Assembly: GCF_029855045.1 (NCBI RefSeq)
Contig: NZ_CP123228.1
Coordinates: forward strand, 1,426,001-1,490,000
DNA length: 64,000 nt
From: Piscinibacter sp. XHJ-5
GTDB lineage: Bacteria > Pseudomonadota > Gammaproteobacteria > Burkholderiales > Burkholderiaceae_C
Reading direction: 5' to 3'
Shown: positions 1-9,932 of the stretch, one piece after another
Position numbering within the stretch: the first letter of the stretch is position 1
Layout of the letters: the number at the start of each line of letters is the position of its first letter
The notes under the pieces: generated by a model
The model's database searches: none
Told to the model about the DNA's origin: nothing
Seen by the model: the letters and a program-made list of their open reading frames with translations, nothing else
Made by a program: the position numbers and the translations under genes

Positions 1-1
1 C

Positions 2-529
2 GTGGGCTGCTTCGTGTTCACCTCGTGGCCGCGCGAGGTGGTGGCGCTCACCGGCGCGGGCGTGCTGCTCACCAGCCGCAAGCTGCATTCGCGCAGCATG
101 CTGGGGCTGGTCGACTGGGAGCTGCTGGTGCTCTTCATGGGGCTGTTCGTCGTCAACCATGCGCTGCAGACCACCGGCCTGCCGGCGCGGCTGACCGCCG
201 ACCTCGCCGCCGCCGGCGTCGACCTGCGCCACCCGGGGCCGCTCTTCGGCGCCGCCTTCGTGTTGTCGAACGTCGTGTCCAACGTGCCCGCGGTGATGCT
301 GCTGCTGCCCGGCGCGGACCATGCCCTGGCCGGCGTCACGCTCGCGCTCGCCAGCACGCTGGCGGGCAATCTGTTCATCGTCGGCAGCATCGCCAACATC
401 ATCGTGGTCGACGCGGCGGCGCGGCGCGGCGTGGTGATCACGTGGCGCGAGCATGCGCGGGTGGGGGTGCCGGTGACATTGGCGACGCTGGCGGTGGCGG
501 GCGGGTATCTGGCGATTCGAATGGGTTGA
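2..529 (+). CDS. Anion permease (ArsB/NhaD/SLC13 type), C-terminal part
   Basis: This is the 3' end of an inner-membrane ion transporter cut by the window edge; the reading frame is open from base 2, and the GTG there is probably internal. About five hydrophobic segments are visible. The stretch SNVVSNVPAVMLLLP (near residues 88-102), followed by LAGNLFIVGSIANIIVVD, is the kind of polar, Asn/Pro-containing re-entrant motif seen in the C-terminal half of ArsB-like and SLC13-like anion transporters. Substrate cannot be told from this piece: arsenite, dicarboxylate, sulfate or sodium/proton exchange remain possible. The gene ends 20 bases before the convergent ClpP-like gene, with no obvious terminator between them. 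Confidence 0.7.
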   Translation: MGCFVFTSWPREVVALTGAGVLLTSRKLHSRSMLGLVDWELLVLFMGLFVVNHALQTTGLPARLTADLAAAGVDLRHPGPLFGAAFVLSNVVSNVPAVMLLLPGADHALAGVTLALASTLAGNLFIVGSIANIIVVDAAARRGVVITWREHARVGVPVTLATLAVAGGYLAIRMG

Positions 530-549
530 GTTCGACGTGGCACCAAGGC

Positions 550-1137
550 TCAGGATCGCGAACCCATGATCGCCGCCTGCCGCTCCACGATGCGCGACAC
601 CAGCCCGTAGTCCACCGCCTCCTCCGCCGACATCCACCGGTCGCGCTCGATGTCGGCCAGCACGCGCTCCAGTGGCCGGCCGGTCTCGCGCGCGATCACC
701 TGGGCGATGCGCTCGCGCGCACGCACGATCTCGCGCGCCTGGATCGCGATGTCGCTCGCCGGGCCGCCGGCGCCGCCACTGGGCTGGTGGATCAGGAAAC
801 GGGTGTGCGGCAGGCAGAAGCGGCGCTCCCGCGGCACCGCGAGGTACACGTGCGTGGCGGCGCTGCCCACCCAGCCGGTGCCGATCATGTTCACCGGCGC
901 GTCGATGAAGCGCACGATGTCGTGGATGGCGTCGCCCGATTCGAGGTGGCCGCCGGGCGAGGACACCAGCACGTGGATGGGCGCATCGGAATCGGCCGCA
1001 AGCGCGATGAGGCGGCGCGCGGTCTCGGCGGCGGTCGCATCGGTGATCGTGCCGAAGACGAACACGGTGCGTGACTTGAATGCCTTCTCCTCGAGAAAGG
1101 CGCTGCGCAGGTCGGTGGGCGGGAGAGGTTCTTCCAT
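550..1137 (-). CDS. ClpP-like serine protease (ClpP2-type)
   Basis: A 195-residue member of the ClpP/crotonase fold family, probably a cytosolic self-compartmentalising peptidase working with a Clp ATPase. The triad is intact on my alignment: Ser92 in GTGWVGSAATH, His117 in RFLIHQPSGG, and Asp162 in LADIERDRWMS. The ending SAEEAVDYGLVSRI is also typical. The Gly-Trp-Val-Gly-Ser nucleophile context differs from housekeeping ClpP (GQAASMG) and matches stand-alone accessory ClpP-like proteins. The start is the ATG giving MEEPLPP; longer reading upstream runs into the divergent sigma gene. No clpX or clpA lies beside it. The 66-base divergent spacer with the ECF sigma gene may hold a shared promoter region. 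Confidence 0.85.
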   Translation of the reverse strand: MEEPLPPTDLRSAFLEEKAFKSRTVFVFGTITDATAAETARRLIALAADSDAPIHVLVSSPGGHLESGDAIHDIVRFIDAPVNMIGTGWVGSAATHVYLAVPRERRFCLPHTRFLIHQPSGGAGGPASDIAIQAREIVRARERIAQVIARETGRPLERVLADIERDRWMSAEEAVDYGLVSRIVERQAAIMGSRS

Positions 1138-1203
1138 GGTCGTCGTCGAGGTGGTGGAACCCGTATGACGAACGGGCGCCCGGTTTCGTGACAAGCTCGC
1201 TCC

Positions 1204-2004
1204 ATGAACGACTCGTACACCGACCACGTCTTCCAGCCCGCCCGGCGCCGCCTGCTCGACCTCGCGCGCAGCGTGCTGGGCACCCAGGCCGACGCCGAGG
1301 ATGTCGTGCAGGATGCGTGGCTGCGCGTCCAGGGTGGAACGCCGCAGGAGCTGCGATCGGCCGAAGCCTGGCTGGCGACGGTGGTCAAGCACCTGGCCAT
1401 CGACCGCCTGCGAAGGCGACGGCTCGACGAGGAATCGCTGGCACGTCACGTCGATCCGGGCCATGACAGCGTCGCACCGTCGGCCGAGCATGTCGCGGGC
1501 CTGGCGCTGGACAGCGCCGCGGCGCTGCGCCGGCTCACCCGCGTGCTCACGCCGGTGGAGGTCGCGGCGCTGCTGCTGCGCGAGGTGTTCGAGATGGACT
1601 ATGCCGAGATCGCGCGCAGCGCACGCAAGGGCGAGGCCGCCTGCCGCCAGATCGTCCACCGCGCGCTGAAGCGCGCGAAGGGCGCAGCGGAACGCCGGAC
1701 CAGCGACGACGAGACCGCCGAGGCGCTGTTCCATGCCTGCTGGCGTGCCGTTGCGAGCGGCAACCCGGCGCCACTGCACGCGGTGCTCGGCTCGCCCGAA
1801 GTGGTCGCCGAGGCCCGCACCCTCGCACCGCGGGCCGCTTGCGCGGGTGCCGGCCGCATTCGCCAGGGGCTGGCGCAAGTCGGCGGGCGCCTCGCGGTGG
1901 TGGTGGTGATGGACGGCCAGGTGCTGTGCACGCTGCCCCTCGGCCTGCTGGCCGGCGAAGCTCAGCCGCCCACCACTTTCTCCTCGTCGACCGGCGTGAT
2001 CTGA
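1204..2004 (+). CDS. ECF sigma factor with C-terminal extension (SigJ/ECF41-like)
   Basis: A 266-residue extracytoplasmic-function sigma-70 factor. Region 2 covers about residues 10-75 (DAEDVVQDAWLRV, then EAWLATVVKHLAIDRLR) and region 4 about residues 105-160 (TPVEVAALLLREVFEMDYAEIA). About 90 further residues follow, in the place where ECF41-type factors carry a SnoaL-like domain that regulates core binding. Here that domain looks short and I cannot find the DGGGK motif, so it may be degenerate. No anti-sigma factor is adjacent, which fits sigma factors controlled by their own C-terminal domain. The 3' end overlaps the convergent DUF421 gene by 43 bases. Confidence 0.85.
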   Translation: MNDSYTDHVFQPARRRLLDLARSVLGTQADAEDVVQDAWLRVQGGTPQELRSAEAWLATVVKHLAIDRLRRRRLDEESLARHVDPGHDSVAPSAEHVAGLALDSAAALRRLTRVLTPVEVAALLLREVFEMDYAEIARSARKGEAACRQIVHRALKRAKGAAERRTSDDETAEALFHACWRAVASGNPAPLHAVLGSPEVVAEARTLAPRAACAGAGRIRQGLAQVGGRLAVVVVMDGQVLCTLPLGLLAGEAQPPTTFSSSTGVI

Positions 2005-2462
2005 CCGATCGGGTCGCCCGGCTTGCGCACCGGCACGATCGCGATGCGGCCGTCCGGCTCGAGGATGGCCCAGTCGACCTGGTCGAGCGTGACCAGCCCC
2101 GCCTTGTGCATCTCCCCGAACACCTCGTCGGCAGTGACGCGCGCGACGTTCATCGCGTCTTCCAGCAGCTTGCCGTGCCGCACCAGGATGGAAGACTCGC
2201 CGGCGATGACCGCCTCGGCCTTCTTGAAGCGGTGCATCAGCAGCGAGGTGCCGAACACCAGCACCAGCAGCGTCGCCACCCCGATCGCCGCATTGGTGAC
2301 GGAGTAGTCCTCGCCGGTCAGCGCCTGCGAGACGATCTCGGGGATCATCAGCAGCGTGACCAGCTCCAGCGGGGAGAGCTGGCCGAACTCGCGCTTGCCC
2401 ATCACGCGCAAGGCGGCGAAGACGATGAGGTAGATGGTTGCCACGCGCAACACGGTGTCCAT
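1962..2462 (-). CDS. DUF421 (YetF-type) membrane protein
   Basis: A 166-residue protein with about three N-terminal membrane helices (IYLIVFAALRVMG, LELVTLLMIPEIV, AAIGVATLLVLVFG) and a cytoplasmic C-terminal domain. The segments FGQLSPLELVTLLMI and ILVRHGKL are typical of the YetF/YcaP family, whose biochemical role is not established. The start is the ATG ten bases after the upstream gene's stop; an AGGA sits eight bases before it, so the two genes probably share a transcript. Its last 43 bases overlap the end of the convergent ECF sigma gene, so transcripts of the two would be antisense to each other. Confidence 0.85.
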   Translation of the reverse strand: MDTVLRVATIYLIVFAALRVMGKREFGQLSPLELVTLLMIPEIVSQALTGEDYSVTNAAIGVATLLVLVFGTSLLMHRFKKAEAVIAGESSILVRHGKLLEDAMNVARVTADEVFGEMHKAGLVTLDQVDWAILEPDGRIAIVPVRKPGDPIGQITPVDEEKVVGG

Positions 2463-2472
2463 GTCGCGATCC

Positions 2473-2976
2473 TCAGGGCAGCACGGTGGTGGTCCAGCGC
2501 ATGTCGAGCGCCGGCGCAGTGCCGTTGACGACGCGCAGGCTGGCGTCGAGCTGGCCGCTGCGATTCGCCTCCAGCCACGCGACCACCTCGCGCGTGTCGC
2601 CGGCGGGCAGCCGGTCCAGCACGACGCGGTAGTCGCGCTCGGTGATCTCGCGAGTGTCCGGCGTGACCTGCACGTCGTGGAAGTTGTCGAGGTAGCTGCG
2701 GCCGATCTGGACCTCCACGTTCTGAAGCGCCTGGGCGCCGGCATTGCGGATGCTGATCTCCAGCGGCAGCGAGGTCTTGTAGCGCAGGATGCGCGGGTAC
2801 TTCACATGCACCTCGAGCCCGGCGCCCGACGCGTTCGCCTCGCCGGTCCTGAGCCCCAGCAGCCCGGAGAGGGCCGCGATGACGACGAGGCACAGCACGC
2901 CGACGCCGATGCCCTGCACCCGGGCGATCAGGATTCTTCGCTGGAATGGAGGCGGTTGCGGCGGGTCGTGGGCCAT
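2473..2976 (-). CDS. Single-pass membrane protein of unknown function
   Basis: I do not recognise this 167-residue protein. It has a short basic cytoplasmic N-terminus, one strong hydrophobic helix (about residues 18-42, GIGVGVLCLVVIAALSGLLG), and an external domain of about 120 residues. That domain has beta-rich, Ig-like character (PLEISIRNAGAQALQNVEV, then DYRVVLDRLPAGDTREV), as in adhesion-like or DUF11-type folds. It sits directly upstream of the DUF421 gene with a 10-base gap, so the two may form one membrane unit. The start is the ATG of MAHDPPQ; the longer upstream frame would run into the palindromic repeat at 3.02 kb. Confidence 0.65.
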   Translation of the reverse strand: MAHDPPQPPPFQRRILIARVQGIGVGVLCLVVIAALSGLLGLRTGEANASGAGLEVHVKYPRILRYKTSLPLEISIRNAGAQALQNVEVQIGRSYLDNFHDVQVTPDTREITERDYRVVLDRLPAGDTREVVAWLEANRSGQLDASLRVVNGTAPALDMRWTTTVLP

Positions 2977-3015
2977 GGCTTGGTGCAGCAACCGCCGTGC
3001 CCAGCAGGGCCGTCG

Positions 3016-3046
3016 CCCCGACCCTCTCCCGCGAGCCGGAGAGGGA
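3016..3046. repeat. CCCTCTCCCGC-type palindromic repeat, copy 1
   Basis: The core CCCTCTCCCGC is followed after a few bases by the near-complement CCGGAGAGGG, preceded by CGCCCCGA. The same element recurs near 6.17, 37.48, 45.62 and 58.75 kb. It lies between the 3' end of a LysR gene and the start of an unknown membrane-protein gene on the same strand. Confidence 0.75.
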
Positions 3047-3079
3047 GAGCGTCCGGTTGCGGGGCTGACGCGTGCGCCG

Positions 3080-3976
3080 TCAAAGCGCTCCCGCCAGGAA
3101 TTCCACGAACGCACGCACCCGTGCCGAGGTCTGGTGCCGCTGCGCATAGACCGCATAGATGTCGGCATCCGGCGTGTCGTATTGCGGCAGCACCTGCACC
3201 AGCCGGCCGCTGCGCAGGTAGCGGGCCACGTCCCACTCGGCGCGCATGACGATGCCGTGGCCGTCGAGCGCCCAGTTGACCGCGATCTCGCCGTCGTTGG
3301 TGGCCAGGTTGCCGCGCGTCTTCACCGCCTCGGCACGCGGCTGGCGCCCGCGGGCCGGCGCCAGCCGCCACACACCGTAGGCCTCGTCGCCCTGGCGGAT
3401 GCCGATGCAGTTGTGCCGCGCCAGGTCGTGCGGCACGCGCGGCTCGCCATGCCGCGCCAGATAGGCCGGCGACGCGCACAGCACCCGCCGGTTCGGCGCG
3501 AGCAGGCGCGCGACGACGCGCGCGTCGGGCGGCGGGCCGAAGCGGATGCAGACATCGAAGGCATCGTCGGTCAGGGGCGGTGGATTGACCGACAGCTGCA
3601 GCTGGACCTCCACCTCCGGGTGCTTGCGCACGAAGCGCGAGATCAGCGGCGCGACGTGGCTGCGACCGAAGCCCAGCGTCGCGTTGACGCGCAGCAGCCC
3701 GGCCGGCTTGCCCCGGGTGCTGCCGAGCAGGTGCTCCAGGTCGTCGATGTCGGCAAGGATGCGCCGCGCATGCTCCAGGAAGGTCTCGCCTTCCGGCGTG
3801 AGGCTCATGCGGCGGGTGGTTCGGTTGACCAGGGCGACGCCCAGGCGGGATTCCATCTGTGCGAGACGCTTGCTGACCGCCGGCGTCGAGACGCCGAGCT
3901 CGCGCGCAGCGGCGCTCAGGCTGCCGGCGCCGGCCAGCGTGGAAAAGAAGCCCAGTTCGGTGGCGACGCTGGCCAT
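3080..3976 (-). CDS. LysR-family regulator (DmlR-like)
   Basis: A 298-residue transcription factor. The N-terminal winged helix-turn-helix covers about residues 1-60 (LAGAGSLSAAARELGVSTPAVSKRL), followed by the substrate-binding domain. It is divergent from the tartrate/D-malate dehydrogenase gene with a 111-base spacer, the usual place for a pathway-specific LysR activator such as DmlR. The start chosen is MASVATEL, which puts the HTH at the family's normal distance from the N-terminus; an ATG 42 bases upstream (MRSESIVN) is possible but lies within the likely operator. The inducer is inferred to be tartrate, D-malate or a related hydroxy-diacid. Confidence 0.85.
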   Translation of the reverse strand: MASVATELGFFSTLAGAGSLSAAARELGVSTPAVSKRLAQMESRLGVALVNRTTRRMSLTPEGETFLEHARRILADIDDLEHLLGSTRGKPAGLLRVNATLGFGRSHVAPLISRFVRKHPEVEVQLQLSVNPPPLTDDAFDVCIRFGPPPDARVVARLLAPNRRVLCASPAYLARHGEPRVPHDLARHNCIGIRQGDEAYGVWRLAPARGRQPRAEAVKTRGNLATNDGEIAVNWALDGHGIVMRAEWDVARYLRSGRLVQVLPQYDTPDADIYAVYAQRHQTSARVRAFVEFLAGAL

Positions 3977-4006
3977 GGCGATTGTTGAATGCAGGTTAAC
4001 GATGGA

Positions 4007-4023
4007 TTCACTTCGCACGTGAA
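4007..4023. promoter_or_regulatory. Putative LysR operator
   Basis: TTCAC-N7-GTGAA is an interrupted palindrome with perfect 5-base arms. It lies between the divergent LysR gene and the dehydrogenase gene, where such a regulator would bind. Binding is inferred from position and symmetry only. Confidence 0.45.
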
Positions 4024-4087
4024 ACGATACCCCGCATCGCTCCTACAGTCGACCGCAGACCAGCCACTTTCGTGAAGGAGACCCAGG

Positions 4088-5155
4088 ATGAAGACCTATC
4101 GCATCGCCACCATTCCCGGCGACGGCATCGGCAAGGAAGTCGTGCCGGCCGGACAGCAGGTGCTGCAAGTGATGGCGGCCGCCGACCCGTCGCTCGCATT
4201 CGAGTTCGAGAACTTCGATTGGGGCGGCGACCACTACCGCGCCCACGGCGTGATGATGCCGGACGACGGGCTGGACGCGCTGCGCGGCAAGGATGCAATC
4301 CTGTTCGGCTCGGCGGGCGACCCGCACATCCCCGACCACGTCACGCTGTGGGGCCTGCGCCTGAAGATCTGCCAGGGCTTCGACCAGTACGCCAACGTGC
4401 GGCCGACGCGCATCCTGCCGGGCATCGACGCCCCGCTCAAGCGCTGCACGCCGCAGCAGCTCGACTGGGTGATCGTGCGCGAGAACTCCGAAGGCGAATA
4501 CGCGGGGGTCGGCGGCCGCGTGCACCAGGGCCATCCGCTCGAGGCGGCGACCGACGTGTCGATGATGACCCGCGCCGGGGTCGAGCGCATCATGCGCTTC
4601 GCCTTCTCGCTGGCGCGCTCGCGGCCGCGCAAGTTGCTGACGGTGGTGACCAAGTCGAACGCGCAGCGCCATGCGATGGTGATGTGGGACCAGATCGCCG
4701 CCGAGGTTGCGGCCGAGTTTCCCGACGTCCGCTGGGACAAGGAGCTGGTCGACGCGGCGACGGCGCGCATGGTCAACCGCCCGGCATCGCTGGACACCCT
4801 CGTCGCGACCAATCTGCACGCCGACATCCTCAGCGACCTGGCGGCCGCGCTGGCCGGCAGCCTCGGCATCGCGCCCACCGGCAACATCGATCCCGAGCGC
4901 CGCTATCCGTCGATGTTCGAGCCGATCCACGGCTCGGCCTTCGACATCATGGGACAGGGGCTGGCCAACCCGATCGGCACCTTCTGGTCGGTGGTGATGA
5001 TGCTGGAGCACCTCGGCGAGACGGCCGCGGCCGGCCGGTTGATGCAGGCCATCGAGGAAGTGACGCGCAATCCGACCCTGCACACGCGCGATCTCGGCGG
5101 TACCGCGACCACCGCCGACGTCACCCACGCGGTCTGCAGGCGCCTGTCTTCGTAA
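4088..5155 (+). CDS. ttuC: Tartrate dehydrogenase / D-malate dehydrogenase (decarboxylating)
   Basis: A 355-residue member of the isocitrate/isopropylmalate dehydrogenase family that oxidises tartrate or D-malate with NAD+. Visible family features are PGDGIGKEV at the N-terminus, RENSEGEYAGVGG (about residues 138-150), the metal-binding TNLHADILSDLAAAL, and the nucleotide-binding EPIHGSAFDIMGQGLANP. The GxHxG and RENSEGEY details fit the tartrate/D-malate branch (TtuC/DmlA/YeaU) rather than LeuB. An AAGGAG ribosome site lies just before the ATG. The Bug-type solute receptor gene follows after 34 bases. Products would be glycerate or pyruvate, which feed the glycerate kinase of the downstream cluster. 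Confidence 0.9.
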   Translation: MKTYRIATIPGDGIGKEVVPAGQQVLQVMAAADPSLAFEFENFDWGGDHYRAHGVMMPDDGLDALRGKDAILFGSAGDPHIPDHVTLWGLRLKICQGFDQYANVRPTRILPGIDAPLKRCTPQQLDWVIVRENSEGEYAGVGGRVHQGHPLEAATDVSMMTRAGVERIMRFAFSLARSRPRKLLTVVTKSNAQRHAMVMWDQIAAEVAAEFPDVRWDKELVDAATARMVNRPASLDTLVATNLHADILSDLAAALAGSLGIAPTGNIDPERRYPSMFEPIHGSAFDIMGQGLANPIGTFWSVVMMLEHLGETAAAGRLMQAIEEVTRNPTLHTRDLGGTATTADVTHAVCRRLSS

Positions 5156-5189
5156 ATCGCGGCCCCACTCGACAAGCTCAGGAGACCTC

Positions 5190-6161
5190 ATGCAGTTCAT
5201 TTTGCGAACGGCCGCGATCGCGCTGGCCTTCACGGCGACCGGCGCCCTCGCGCAGCCAGGGCAGGCATGGCCTGCCAAGCCCATCACGCTGGTCGTTCCC
5301 TTTCCGCCCGGCGGCACCACCGACGTGCTGGCCCGTGCGCTGGCCGACAAGCTGTCGGCAGGCCTGGGCCAGACCGTGATCGTGGAGAGCAAGCCCGGCG
5401 CGGGCGCCACACTGGGCGCCGACTACGTCGCGAAGTCCAGGCCCGACGGCCACACGCTGCTGATGGGCGCGGTGCACCACACGATCGCCACCAGCGTCTA
5501 CAAGAAGCTGCCCTACGACTTCCAGAAGGACTTCGCGCCGGTCAGCACGGTGGCGCTGGTGCCCAACGTGCTGGTGGTCAACGCCGCGACGCCAATCACG
5601 AGCGTTCAGCAGCTGGTCGCGCAGGCCAAGGCCGATCCCGACAAGCTGGTGTACGGATCCAACGGCAACGGCACCGCCCAGCACCTCATCGGCACGCAGT
5701 TCCAGAACAGCACCGGCGTGCGCCTGCTGCACGTGCCCTACAAGGGCAGCGGCCCGCTCACCACCGACCTGCTGGGCGGCCAGATCACGATGTCCTTCGA
5801 CACCGTCACGCCGGTGCTGCCGCACATCAAGAGCGGCAAGCTGCGCCCCCTGGCCGTGACCACCGCCAGGCGCTCGTCGGCACTGCCCGAAGTGCCGACG
5901 CTGGACGAGGCGGGGCTCAAGGGCTTCGACATCGGCACGTGGTTCGGCGTGCTCGCGCCGGCGGCGACGCCGAAGGAGGTGGTGGAGAAGCTGCATGCCG
6001 AGATGGCCAAGGCGATCCAGTCGGCGGACTTCCGCAAGCGCATGGAGGAGATCGGCGCCGAGCCGGTGGGCAATACGCCGGCGCAGATGGGTGAGCAGAT
6101 CCGCAGCGACACGGAGAAGTTTGCGAAGCTGGTCAAGGAGGGCAAGGTCGCGATCGAGTGA
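5190..6161 (+). CDS. Tripartite tricarboxylate (Bug) substrate-binding protein
   Basis: A 323-residue periplasmic solute receptor of the Bug/TctC family. It has a signal peptide (about residues 1-21, cleavage after ALA) and the characteristic start of the mature domain, WPAKPITLVVPFPPGGTTD. Other family marks are DYVAKSRPDGHTLLMG, HVPYKGSGP and LPEVPTLDEAG. Many orphan Bug receptors lack adjacent TctAB permease genes; none is seen here. It follows the tartrate/D-malate dehydrogenase gene with a good AGGAG site, so its ligand is plausibly the same hydroxy-diacid. That ligand is inferred from context. Confidence 0.9.
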   Translation: MQFILRTAAIALAFTATGALAQPGQAWPAKPITLVVPFPPGGTTDVLARALADKLSAGLGQTVIVESKPGAGATLGADYVAKSRPDGHTLLMGAVHHTIATSVYKKLPYDFQKDFAPVSTVALVPNVLVVNAATPITSVQQLVAQAKADPDKLVYGSNGNGTAQHLIGTQFQNSTGVRLLHVPYKGSGPLTTDLLGGQITMSFDTVTPVLPHIKSGKLRPLAVTTARRSSALPEVPTLDEAGLKGFDIGTWFGVLAPAATPKEVVEKLHAEMAKAIQSADFRKRMEEIGAEPVGNTPAQMGEQIRSDTEKFAKLVKEGKVAIE

Positions 6162-6173
6162 AGCGGACGAGGC

Positions 6174-6200
6174 CCCCTCTCCCGCAAGCGGCAGAGCGAG
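6174..6200. repeat. Degenerate CCCTCTCCCGC-type repeat, copy 2
   Basis: The left arm CCCCCTCTCCCGC is intact, but the right arm reads GCGGCAGAGCGAG, with several mismatches. It sits between the converging ends of the Bug receptor gene and the second LysR gene, where such repeats are common. Confidence 0.55.
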
Positions 6201-6216
6201 TACGGAGCGAGCCGCG

Positions 6217-7119
6217 TCACGTTCGCCACCACTCCCCCACGAACTCGCGCTGAAGAAAGTCCACGAACCGGAGCACCTTCGACGGCACGAGCTTCGGTGA
6301 CGGGAACACCGCGTGGATCTCCTGCGACGGCAGCGCGTGTCCCTCGAGCACCGGCACCACCACGCCGTCCGTGACCGATGCATGCGCCACGTACCACGGC
6401 AGCGCCGCCAGCCCGAGGCCCGCACGGCACGCCGCCAGCACGGCCGACAGGTTGTTCGAGCGCAGAGGCCCCTTCACTGGAACCGACATCCCGGCGCCGC
6501 CGGGTGCCGTGAACTGCCACCGGTCGTCGCCCATCACGCTGCTGTAGACCAGGCAGGCGTGACGCGACAGGTCGGCGGGCGATTCCGGGGTGCCGGCGCG
6601 CGCCAGGTATCCGGGTGCGCCCACGAGCACCCAGGGATTGGTGCCGAGGTAGCGCGCGCCCAGCGACGAATCGGCCAGCCGTCCCATGCGGACCGCGAGG
6701 TCGATTCCCTGCTCGACCAGATTGGCGTAGCGGTCGTCGAAGCTCAGGTCGAGCGACAGCTCCGGATGCTCCTCCATGAAGCGCAAGGTGAGCGGCGTCA
6801 GCACGCGCCGCCCGAAGGCCACCGAGGTGCTGATGCGCAGCGTGCCGCCGACCTTGCTCTGCAGCAGCGCCGCCAGGTTGTCGGCCTCCTCGAGCTGGCG
6901 CTGGATCGCCTTGCATTTCTCGTAGTACAGCGCGCCGATCTCGGTCGGGCTCACGCCGCGGGTGTTGCGGTTGAGCAGGCGGGCGCCGAGCTGCGCTTCG
7001 AGCGCGGCCACGTGCTTGGTGGCGGTCGGCTGGGTCACGCCCAGATCGGCCGACGCCTTCGAGAAGCTGCCGGTCTCGACGATGCGGGCGAACAGCTGCA
7101 CGCCGGTGATGCGGTCCAT
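6217..7119 (-). CDS. LysR-family regulator of the glyoxylate carboligase cluster
   Basis: A 300-residue LysR protein with an N-terminal HTH ([21 protein letters not shown], split here as about residues 10-30) and a C-terminal co-inducer domain. It begins [10 protein letters not shown] and is of the CrgA/DmlR-like subgroup by its SYxxRRLG-type early helices. It diverges from gcl with a 135-base spacer that contains a perfect T-N11-A palindrome, so it very probably controls gcl-hyi-glxR-ttuD. The long open frame upstream of MDRIT is the complement of gcl and is not coding on this strand. The inducer (for example glyoxylate or allantoate breakdown products) is unknown. Confidence 0.85.
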   Translation of the reverse strand: MDRITGVQLFARIVETGSFSKASADLGVTQPTATKHVAALEAQLGARLLNRNTRGVSPTEIGALYYEKCKAIQRQLEEADNLAALLQSKVGGTLRISTSVAFGRRVLTPLTLRFMEEHPELSLDLSFDDRYANLVEQGIDLAVRMGRLADSSLGARYLGTNPWVLVGAPGYLARAGTPESPADLSRHACLVYSSVMGDDRWQFTAPGGAGMSVPVKGPLRSNNLSAVLAACRAGLGLAALPWYVAHASVTDGVVVPVLEGHALPSQEIHAVFPSPKLVPSKVLRFVDFLQREFVGEWWRT

Positions 7120-7164
7120 CGTGGTCGTCTCCTGCCCGACATGATGGCCCGGTTCGCGCCGGCC

Positions 7165-7179
7165 ATTCCGCCACGGAAT
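7165..7179. promoter_or_regulatory. Putative LysR box (T-N11-A) upstream of gcl
   Basis: ATTCCG-CCA-CGGAAT is a perfect 6-base-arm palindrome containing the T-N11-A pattern of LysR-type operators. It lies centrally between the divergent LysR gene and gcl. Assignment rests on position and symmetry. Confidence 0.55.
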
Positions 7180-7254
7180 AGCACTTATCTCCTGACTGGG
7201 GTTCACGCAACGCCGCTGCGCCGCGACGATGGCGGCCTCAATCAAGGAGACACG

Positions 7255-9030
<1,776 letters not shown>

Positions 9031-9037
9031 GGTGTTT

Positions 9038-9123
9038 CCTTGAACCACGGAGCCACAGGGACACAGAGAAGGCGAAATGCAGCCCCTTCCTGTCTCCTGG
9101 TCTCGGTGGCTCTGTGGTTGAAG
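9038..9123. repeat. Imperfect inverted repeat between gcl and hyi
   Basis: The left arm reads TTGAACCACGGAGCCACAG and the right arm is the near-complement (TCGGTGGCTCTGTGGTTGAA), with GACACAGAG/CTCCTGTC-like inner segments. It could fold into a long hairpin in the gcl-hyi transcript. Its composition (CCACGGAG, ACACAGAG) is unlike the flanking genes and resembles dispersed palindromes found in many environmental proteobacteria. Confidence 0.8.
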
Positions 9124-9146
9124 CATTTGCTGCGCAGGAGCACGAC

Positions 9147-9932
9147 ATGCCGAAGTTCGCCGCCAACCTTTCCATGATGTTCACCGAGGTTCCCTTCCTC
9201 GACCGCTTCGAGCGCGCGGCGAAGGCCGGCTTCGAAGCCGTGGAATTCCAGTTCCCCTACGACCACGACGCCGCGGAGATTCGCGCGCGCATGGACGGCG
9301 CCGGCCTGGTGGCGGTGCTGCACAACCTGCCCCCGGGCGACTGGAATGCGGGCGAGCGCGGCATCGCCTGCCTGCCCGACCACCTCGATGAATTCCGCGA
9401 CAGCGTCGCGCAGGGCATCCACTACGCGACCACGCTGGGCGTGTCGCTCGTGCACTGCCTGTCCGGCAAGGTGCCGCTGGGCGCCACCGAGGCGACGCTG
9501 CGCAAGACGCTGGTCGGCAACCTGCGCTACGCCGCGGGCGAGTTCCGCAAGGCCGGACTCAAGTTGCTGGTCGAGCCGATCAACCTGCACGACATGCCGG
9601 GCTACTTCGTCACGCGCAGCGCGCAGGCGATCGCCATCCTCGACGAGGTCGACGCGCCCAATGCCTTCCTGCTGTACGACATCTACCACGCGCAGCGCAT
9701 GGAAGGCGAACTGGTCGCGACGATGCAGCGGCTGCTGCCGCGCATCGGGCACATCCAGCTCGCCGACAACCCCGGCCGGCACGAGCCCGGCAGTGGCGAG
9801 ATCGCCTGGGACTTCGTGCTGCCGCAGATCGACCGCATGGGCTACACGGGCTGGATCGGCTGCGAGTACAAGCCCGCCACCACCACCGAAGCGGGCCTCG
9901 GATGGCTCGCGGCACACACCACTGCACGATGA
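9147..9932 (+). CDS. hyi: Hydroxypyruvate isomerase
   Basis: A 261-residue TIM-barrel enzyme of the AP-endonuclease-2/xylose-isomerase-like family that interconverts hydroxypyruvate and tartronate semialdehyde. Supporting features are the N-terminal FAANLSMMFTEVPFLDRF, the substrate/metal region LLVEPINLHDMPGYF, DIYHAQRMEG and GHIQLADNPGRHEPGSGE. Length matches the family. It lies between gcl and glxR and overlaps the latter by ATGA, so the two are translationally coupled. An AGGAG precedes the ATG, just after the inverted repeat. Confidence 0.95.
   Translation: MPKFAANLSMMFTEVPFLDRFERAAKAGFEAVEFQFPYDHDAAEIRARMDGAGLVAVLHNLPPGDWNAGERGIACLPDHLDEFRDSVAQGIHYATTLGVSLVHCLSGKVPLGATEATLRKTLVGNLRYAAGEFRKAGLKLLVEPINLHDMPGYFVTRSAQAIAILDEVDAPNAFLLYDIYHAQRMEGELVATMQRLLPRIGHIQLADNPGRHEPGSGEIAWDFVLPQIDRMGYTGWIGCEYKPATTTEAGLGWLAAHTTAR

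Noticed and set aside
550..1137. Apparent loss of the ClpP nucleophile (GSAAT in place of GQAAS)
   Set aside because: A one-residue alignment shift, guided by TG-[WQ]-[VA]-[GA]-S and by ClpP2-type relatives, places Ser92 at the nucleophile position. The triad is complete.
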